From the IMG/VR virus record IMGVR_UViG_3300042545_000971, positions 1 through 28,728 of that record: a stretch of DNA of 28,728 bases; one strand, written 5' to 3'. Origin of the DNA: a virus. Position 1 is the first letter of the stretch, and every line of letters starts with the position of its first letter. The notes below the pieces were generated by a model, which saw only the letters and a list, made by a program, of their open reading frames with translations, was not told the origin of the DNA and did no database searches. This document shows positions 23,901-28,728 of this stretch, in pieces. The position numbers and the translations under genes are program-made.

Positions 23901-26900
23901 AGCAAGCATAGAATTTTCAGCATCTTTCTTTCCTTTAAGATCATTAATTTCATTAGCTAATGATTTAAGAGTGGCTGTACTATTAGGCATTATAAGCTGA
24001 CGATAGTTTTCTGGCATGGAAATTAATTCTTCCATAGTTTCTCTTAATTCATTTTGAAGAGATTCCATACTATCTTGTCCGATTTCTACATATTCAATAC
24101 TTTCAATAATGGGTGTAAATGCTTTATTATTAATCCTATTATTCTTAATAACATCTTTACGATATTTATTATACTTTATTAACGCATCTTTAAATGTAGT
24201 GTAAAAAATATAATCTTCACCAGTAATGTTTTGCGCAACTAAATAATCTTCAAGATCTCCAAATTTACCCAATCCGCTTCCAGCTGAAAATTGATTTAAA
24301 TCTTCAACCATGTCTTTAAATTCTTCTTCCGTAAGATTTTTAATTTTATTTTTTACAGTTTTTGGAAGATCTTTATAATAGTCAGTTGATTTAAAATCAT
24401 TTATTGTTTCCTTAGTGAATCTAGTATATTTTAATTTATAATTAGGAATATACAAATTCATTTTATCAATATCAAAGTCAGATCCTGCCTTACCTACTAT
24501 TTCAGTAGGCACTACAATCATATCTCCACTTTCTCTTGGTAAAAATCCTTTTACTACTATATTTTCAATAGAGTTCATACCTTGTGTTGGAATACGAAAA
24601 CCAATCATATTAAGAAGTCTCTTATCCATGTTTGCTGGTATTTGATAAACCCCATTTACAAGTTTCATTCCAAAATCTTCAGGTTCAACATTTTCAAAAT
24701 ACCAGGGAATATAAATTTCCATTTTGGAAATCTTTCCATCTTTTAATTCATAGAATTTTAAATCAGATGATGTAGGAATAAGAGATTTGGTTTCATCTTC
24801 TGTTAACTGATCATCGGGTTTCATCTCAGTATATACACCGTCTTTTAAATACATCATAGTTCTGTTGGTAGAATTGTATCCCGTAAATGCAACCTGTACA
24901 GCAGGTTTACCAAACATTTTAGCAGATATAACTCTGCTATCCATTATAGAGTTTAATATATTATCTATTTTATCTCTATTAGCTAATGTATCAAATCTAT
25001 ATAACAATCCTTTAGTGTTAGGATTTACATCAAGTGCATCAACTAAATTAGAAGGAAGATCTCGTTTAGTTAATTCTTTACGTAAAAGATTAATCATGTT
25101 AGTGTAATCATTTACGGTGTAACTACCATCTTGTTCTTTTGTTATTCCTAATTCAACTAAAAGTTGTTCTTTACCTTTTTTAACTATATTTTCAATAAGT
25201 CTATTATAATTTGTAATTAATACTTCTGCTCGATCATTAATATATTTACCATTCACTTTAAAATTAGACATAATGAGTTTTGTAATCTGAGTACCTCTAA
25301 CCACTTTGTTTTTATAAATAGCAGGTTGTTCAGATTGAATGCCATAAAATTTAGTATATAATGATTGAACTGGTAATCCAGAAGGTAATTGCCATTGTTT
25401 ATTTTTTAATTCAATGTTAACTGCACCATCATTTTTAATTATAGAAACAAACTCACCAGTTTTAGGATTAAGCATTGCCCCCACTTTTTCACCAGATTCA
25501 AATCCAATAACATCTATTTGATTATTTTGTGCAGCTAAATATAACTTTTCATATTCAGTGCCCTCAACACTTCTGTAAAATTTAGGTTGTACCGAGTGTT
25601 TTAAAAATACAGTGTGCATCATTGATGTGTTCACCGCATATCCGAAGTATTGAGGTTTAATTACAGGAAGAGGTACGTTAGGATTGCCTTTTTTAAGTAT
25701 TCCTTCTGCCCATTTAACTGTGTATTTTCCTTTGTTATATGTTTTATATGCAGGATCTGTTTTAGATTTATTAGATCTTGCAACCACTTCATATGCAATT
25801 TCATAATCTATTTGATCTAATTGTTTTTGAGAAAGCTTACCACTTAAAAACAACATGTCCCTATACATATCACTCATAATCCAACCTTGACCATCTGCCT
25901 CATTTAATTCTACATATGCTTTAATTTCTCCAGTAAATTTGCCATCTTTAAGAATAAAGTTTTTAAATGTACCATCTTCATTAAAGTTTGCACCCACTCT
26001 ATTTTGTGCTTCTGTTAAAGATATACCATCTAAAAGAATCGACTTATATAAATTTTCAGCTATCTGCTTGTAAAAATTAGATACAGCAGTTACATCTTTA
26101 AATGATATATTTTTAAATGTTTGAATCTTTTCAGAAGCTCTTATTTTTTCATCAAATCTAGGAATTAAACTATCCATTTTAGATATGATGTAAGGATTAT
26201 CTACTATCGCATCTTTGGACGAATTGATACCATTAGCACGTTTTGCCAAGTCTTTATAAAGAGCAGGGTGTCCATATAACAATTTATGTTGTTCTGTAAC
26301 TGCAAGTTCTTTATTTATTGTAATATATTTTACAAGTTTTTCTAATTGATTTCTTGTTATGTTACTACTATCAATTTGAAAATAATCATTAAGCACTTGA
26401 GTATTAATAGCATCCGTTGTAAATTGATCTTCTGTAATCTGATTTATAATTCCAAGTTCTATCAATGCATCAATTGTAAAGTTTACAGTTTCTTTAAGAT
26501 CGTTTTTAATAAGTTCTTTGATGACATTATCTGCTAAAAATTCTTCTTTAGTTATTTTACCAGCAAGTAAGTTTTCAAATCTAACCTGTAATCCCGATTT
26601 TCTTTCACCTGATTTTTTAAGTTCCTTTTCTGTTTTAAATTTAAGAACATCTTTAAAGTGACCAAGATATTTTACATTCTCACTATAATATTGAATATTT
26701 GATTTTAAAGCTTTTTCTACTATTGCGGCATCAATTTCATCCTCTAAATGTTGTAAATAAATATCCAACACCTTATTAAAGTTAGGATTGTCAATATCAT
26801 ATTCAGCTATTCTTGCACTAATAAAAGGTTTAGAAAATGTTAATCCAAATTCTGAACTTTTATCTGAATTAATAATTGTAAAATAAATTGGTTTTAATCC

Positions 26901-28727
26901 TTCTTTATCTGCATTAAGTATGTAATTAATTTCTTGCATTATCCTGTCAGGATATGTAAGATTAGCTGTATCAACACCATTTGTATCCATTGAAGTTACA
27001 CCAGAAATAAGAGTGTAATCAATGTTATTTTTTTTATTACCATTTTCATCAAATATTAATCCTCCTGGTTTTAACAATTGTGAATTAGTTTGATACGCAA
27101 ATACATTCACAACTTGTTCTCCATTTTCATCATATCCCACTGTACCAAATTGAGGATTCGATGCTACAAAATCAGCAAGTGTTTTAGATTCATTTAATGA
27201 AGAAAGAACATAGTTTATACTAGCAGGTAATGTAATAGAATATTGAGTTTCTCCAGAAGCTGTTGTATGAGTTAAGACTGAGCTATCGTATCTCATTATT
27301 TTCTCAATATCAATTAGCTTTTTCATATTACCAGACTCAGGTCCAATATTAGAATATAAATCTGCAATATTGATTATGCTATTTTCTTCATTACTAATAA
27401 TTGAATTTTTAATTTTTATAAAAGAACTAATAACATCAGATCTTTTGTTTATTATATTCAAAGGAATATCAGAAATAGTTTTGTTTTCTTTATATTCAAC
27501 TCCAGTAAATGCTACACCCATATCTTTTAAATACAGTAATGCTGTTTGAATAGATATGTTTTTATCATTATTATTTTTTAATTTTAAAAACTCTCTGTAT
27601 TGAACGCTTTTTTTATCAAATACAATATTACCTGTATCATCAATTCCTAAAAGCTGATTATTATTTTCTTCTTTATCAGTTACAAGCTTAAGATTTCTTG
27701 GAAGTTCTCCCTGCCATTCTTCACGAATTCTATCTTCATTTGTGCTCTCTAAAGCATTCATTAAATAAATTGAAGAATCTTCGTTGATGATAAGTTTTGA
27801 AGGTATATTTTTTTTATTCATTAAGCTTTTTTCAAAGCCAATCAACAATTTTAAATCATCAATGTTTATATTTTCCTTTGTAAAATAATTAATTGCTTCA
27901 CCTGAGTATTTTAATCTTTTTTTCAATTTGTTAATCCATACAAAATTAGGTTTGTATTGATTAACTTTTTTATCGAAATACTTTTCATCAAGTTTTTTAA
28001 ACATTGCTTTTAAAGCATCAACAAACAACACTTCTCCGTTTTGATCAACTTCTAATTTAGAATATGTACCATTCAATTCATTTAAAAGTAAATTTAATGT
28101 TGCATCATAATCAACAAGTTCAGGTAAATTTAACGAATTTTTCTTAGTGTATATTTGATTTGTTTTAGAATCATATATATCTTTAGTTAAACTACCAATG
28201 AGAATTTTAAATGACGTAGCAGTTAATCTTCTAGGGTCTATATAGATTGTGTCTCTAATACCAGAAGTATCAACTACATCTAATTCATTAGGAGCACTAT
28301 CTTCTTCAGCACCATCTTTTACTTCTGCAAATTGTAATCCATACTTTTGTAATGATTGCTTTAATATATTATATACAATTGTTGAATTTTGAAATGCATT
28401 TTCAATCATTGACGCATATCTATTCTTTTCACTAAACTTGTTGTATGCAATATTTTTTATTTCATTGTTTTCTTCTACTGTTAAATTTCTACCGATTTGT
28501 TTTTGATAATTAATAAAAGTTGGTGCAAAATAATTTGTAAAAAATATGGATCCTTGTCCAAACAATTGTTCATAAATATTAGACATACTTGTTTCAAAAA
28601 GCTTTCTTAATATTTTATTATTGTTTTCATCTTCTGTAAGAAGAGATTCAATATTTAAAGAAATAAAGTTTCCTTTATTATCTGTAAATAAATTAGGATT
28701 ATGAAGATTCTGAAAGAAATATGAACT
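20949..28727 (-). CDS. Virion-packaged single-chain RNA polymerase with C-terminal SLOG domain (5' end beyond window)
   Basis: The frame is open to the right edge, beyond the first ATG (28586), so the protein is at least 2592 residues and that ATG may be internal. Counting from it, GSDFDIDKMN at about 1368-1377 is the catalytic DxDxD of two-barrel RNA polymerases. Before it come FRIPTQG (about 1327) and GDMIVVPTEIVGKA, in the same order as beta' 'RAPTLH...HPLVCAAYNADFDGD'. FLKHSVQPKF near 990 and AKMFGKPAVQV near 1230 may carry the first-barrel Lys residues. At about 2320-2520 is a SLOG/DprA-like Rossmann domain (RTIAIIGTAGRSQ, TLISGGAAFADHIAVRLF, PADGGTKNTWDLAK). In crAss-like phages this protein is packaged in the virion and transcribes early genes after injection. 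Confidence 0.85.
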   Translation of the reverse strand, partial: SSYFFQNLHNPNLFTDNKGNFISLNIESLLTEDENNNKILRKLFETSMSNIYEQLFGQGSIFFTNYFAPTFINYQKQIGRNLTVEENNEIKNIAYNKFSEKNRYASMIENAFQNSTIVYNILKQSLQKYGLQFAEVKDGAEEDSAPNELDVVDTSGIRDTIYIDPRRLTATSFKILIGSLTKDIYDSKTNQIYTKKNSLNLPELVDYDATLNLLLNELNGTYSKLEVDQNGEVLFVDALKAMFKKLDEKYFDKKVNQYKPNFVWINKLKKRLKYSGEAINYFTKENINIDDLKLLIGFEKSLMNKKNIPSKLIINEDSSIYLMNALESTNEDRIREEWQGELPRNLKLVTDKEENNNQLLGIDDTGNIVFDKKSVQYREFLKLKNNNDKNISIQTALLYLKDMGVAFTGVEYKENKTISDIPLNIINKRSDVISSFIKIKNSIISNEENSIINIADLYSNIGPESGNMKKLIDIEKIMRYDSSVLTHTTASGETQYSITLPASINYVLSSLNESKTLADFVASNPQFGTVGYDENGEQVVNVFAYQTNSQLLKPGGLIFDENGNKKNNIDYTLISGVTSMDTNGVDTANLTYPDRIMQEINYILNADKEGLKPIYFTIINSDKSSEFGLTFSKPFISARIAEYDIDNPNFNKVLDIYLQHLEDEIDAAIVEKALKSNIQYYSENVKYLGHFKDVLKFKTEKELKKSGERKSGLQVRFENLLAGKITKEEFLADNVIKELIKNDLKETVNFTIDALIELGIINQITEDQFTTDAINTQVLNDYFQIDSSNITRNQLEKLVKYITINKELAVTEQHKLLYGHPALYKDLAKRANGINSSKDAIVDNPYIISKMDSLIPRFDEKIRASEKIQTFKNISFKDVTAVSNFYKQIAENLYKSILLDGISLTEAQNRVGANFNEDGTFKNFILKDGKFTGEIKAYVELNEADGQGWIMSDMYRDMLFLSGKLSQKQLDQIDYEIAYEVVARSNKSKTDPAYKTYNKGKYTVKWAEGILKKGNPNVPLPVIKPQYFGYAVNTSMMHTVFLKHSVQPKFYRSVEGTEYEKLYLAAQNNQIDVIGFESGEKVGAMLNPKTGEFVSIIKNDGAVNIELKNKQWQLPSGLPVQSLYTKFYGIQSEQPAIYKNKVVRGTQITKLIMSNFKVNGKYINDRAEVLITNYNRLIENIVKKGKEQLLVELGITKEQDGSYTVNDYTNMINLLRKELTKRDLPSNLVDALDVNPNTKGLLYRFDTLANRDKIDNILNSIMDSRVISAKMFGKPAVQVAFTGYNSTNRTMMYLKDGVYTEMKPDDQLTEDETKSLIPTSSDLKFYELKDGKISKMEIYIPWYFENVEPEDFGMKLVNGVYQIPANMDKRLLNMIGFRIPTQGMNSIENIVVKGFLPRESGDMIVVPTEIVGKAGSDFDIDKMNLYIPNYKLKYTRFTKETINDFKSTDYYKDLPKTVKNKIKNLTEEEFKDMVEDLNQFSAGSGLGKFGDLEDYLVAQNITGEDYIFYTTFKDALIKYNKYRKDVIKNNRINNKAFTPIIESIEYVEIGQDSMESLQNELRETMEELISMPENYRQLIMPNSTATLKSLANEINDLKGKKDAENSMLALRKFIQSAETRERYLTGKRLVGIAALQSTSHIMSQISDIVLSGKYEVSKMKFLVKYDPEFKTEDGKYVKAISINLSHNESKLGEFYINAKTDAEGRWISENISEALSGFVDAAKDPFVFSLNINFNTAGTWFYLQKLGVPMKEIAYLFNQPAVENFMKSENMNNSIFRKVNKNVTFREQIFINSISKYVKIYNNEMFSVIDQINEKTNILNTTESLNEQEVINLRVEIKALKEKLFQGINEIKNKYKKPTVDELKNAIKNLNNPKYKITEDDAAMQIMLLTDYLDYVEQSSYLTEFIGAIGYDNKKTKTIIENQLQLIRWNRMLEAGFIKNPDSILDKTFIGEMKKQKEDLFSVFENMFISLDRRAYPVFEKMYEFLEDREKFISNDDKSLLINKYQRFFITYVIQNTNFKLGEIETNISAKFKELMMGENSITKQLQLLKNSEDYNISQNLAIKELIPIFANNVDDQDNIKLFRNKMTTFKNDVLIESINNLLDYAKASGNTQLENFVYNLSIFSILQSGLQDSTINYTKILPAHLYSQVVNSILDVYMNSEFTIDPNLVWKQFHQNNKSDRNIVIRPQFKKFEKYTGNVLLDTDYSDSNYEYIATSKRKNGITDSQIEKLKKFGKLYKAFDTYLHQRIGYKTIQGKFKEREYAIYSPIVASGDGRNYTETSMENQLQSNLKKNNIVTPEGYKKPSQYEETPSISSLASVPAVTQDTLRNLQEATQAAIQTLQQLNPQAAATILNQSMVQPSTQIKPRTIAIIGTAGRSQVPTLNEWNNMIADAESKVNNYDTLISGGAAFADHIAVRLFLDGKVNGLKLKLPAKIKNGKFVGERGTAGGTANYYHSIFSKLLGVNTISEIEEAIEKGADVTYESEISNKAMFIRNEKVAKESDSMIAYTYGKGNVPADGGTKNTWDLAKYSDKIHVNIGSITKQTITKPVEEKTLKLMDGNAYPISQINSQLLESIGYTPLQIGNILKSIC

Positions 28728-28728
28728 T

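Noticed and set aside
14024-28586. Small + strand frames lying opposite the giant genes
   Set aside because: They have hydrophobic, Phe/Ile-rich translations typical of antisense frames to AT-rich coding DNA, with no promoter or start signal.
1-28728. Stop-codon reassignment, as known in some crAss-like phages
   Set aside because: TAA, TAG (for example 1301-1303, 3718-3720, 10793-10795) and TGA (12027-12029) each end clear genes at sensible places, and all large genes read through in the standard code.
1-28728. tRNA genes, CRISPR arrays, insertion sequences, rRNA
   Set aside because: Scanning by eye found no cloverleaf-like segment with TTCRA-type arm, no regular repeat-spacer array, no transposase gene and no rRNA. 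Non-coding gaps are all well under 300 bases. A tRNAscan run would be decisive for the tRNA point.

Overview
The window looks like part of a crAss-like (Crassvirales-type) tailed phage genome that infects a Bacteroidota host. It is very AT-rich and densely packed, with genes abutting or overlapping. It uses the standard bacterial code: TAA, TAG and TGA all end clear genes. Two sites match the Bacteroides-type promoter (TTTG, 19-20 bases, TATATTTG). The gene set also fits: a DnaB-family helicase, Sak4-like ATPase, SSB-like protein, DnaG-type primase, PD-(D/E)XK nuclease, family B DNA polymerase and nucleotide-metabolism genes. These face two giant virion-type genes on the other strand, one of them carrying the DFDID signature of a single-chain RNA polymerase. 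The phage assignment is inference from these combined features; no database search was possible.

Layout. Bases 1-14008 (+ strand) hold the replication and nucleotide module. It runs: helicase (cut by the left edge), unknown gene, P-loop ATPase and SSB, closed by a terminator at about 2687-2720. Then come primase, HNH nuclease, a run of tiny overlapping genes, a thioredoxin-like protein, a PD-(D/E)XK nuclease and an unknown gene. A one-gene transcription unit follows (promoter 6488-6518, gene 6533-6913, terminator 6931-6964). After it are a small conserved-looking protein, the 652-residue polymerase, a small Zn-finger-like protein and an unknown gene. Next is a GIY-YIG homing endonuclease that has broken a dNMP kinase gene, followed by a complete kinase copy. 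The module ends with a small unknown protein, a deoxyribosyltransferase-like protein, dCTP deaminase, a radical-SAM protein, a cyclic-phosphate-processing receiver-domain protein and a 51-residue ORF. A hairpin at 13991-14022 separates this from the - strand.

Bases 14024-28727 (- strand) hold only two genes, read right to left. The first is an RNA polymerase-like giant (at least 2592 residues, frame still open at the right edge) with a SLOG-type Rossmann domain at its C-terminus. One base later comes a 2307-residue polyvalent protein. It combines a polyvalent-type 'EVQSD' domain, a zincin-like motif missing its first His, a RecB-type nuclease domain and a C-terminal hydrophobic segment. Both are probably packaged in the virion and injected with the DNA, by analogy with crAss-like cargo proteins.

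The most striking observation is the endonuclease insertion at 9970-10820. The original kinase start survives as a 16-codon stub broken exactly before the Walker A lysine. The last codons of the endonuclease carry, in another frame, a strong AGGAGG Shine-Dalgarno and a new ATG. These start a full kinase whose first 13 codons encode a similar peptide in quite different DNA. The insertion therefore appears to repair the gene it invades.
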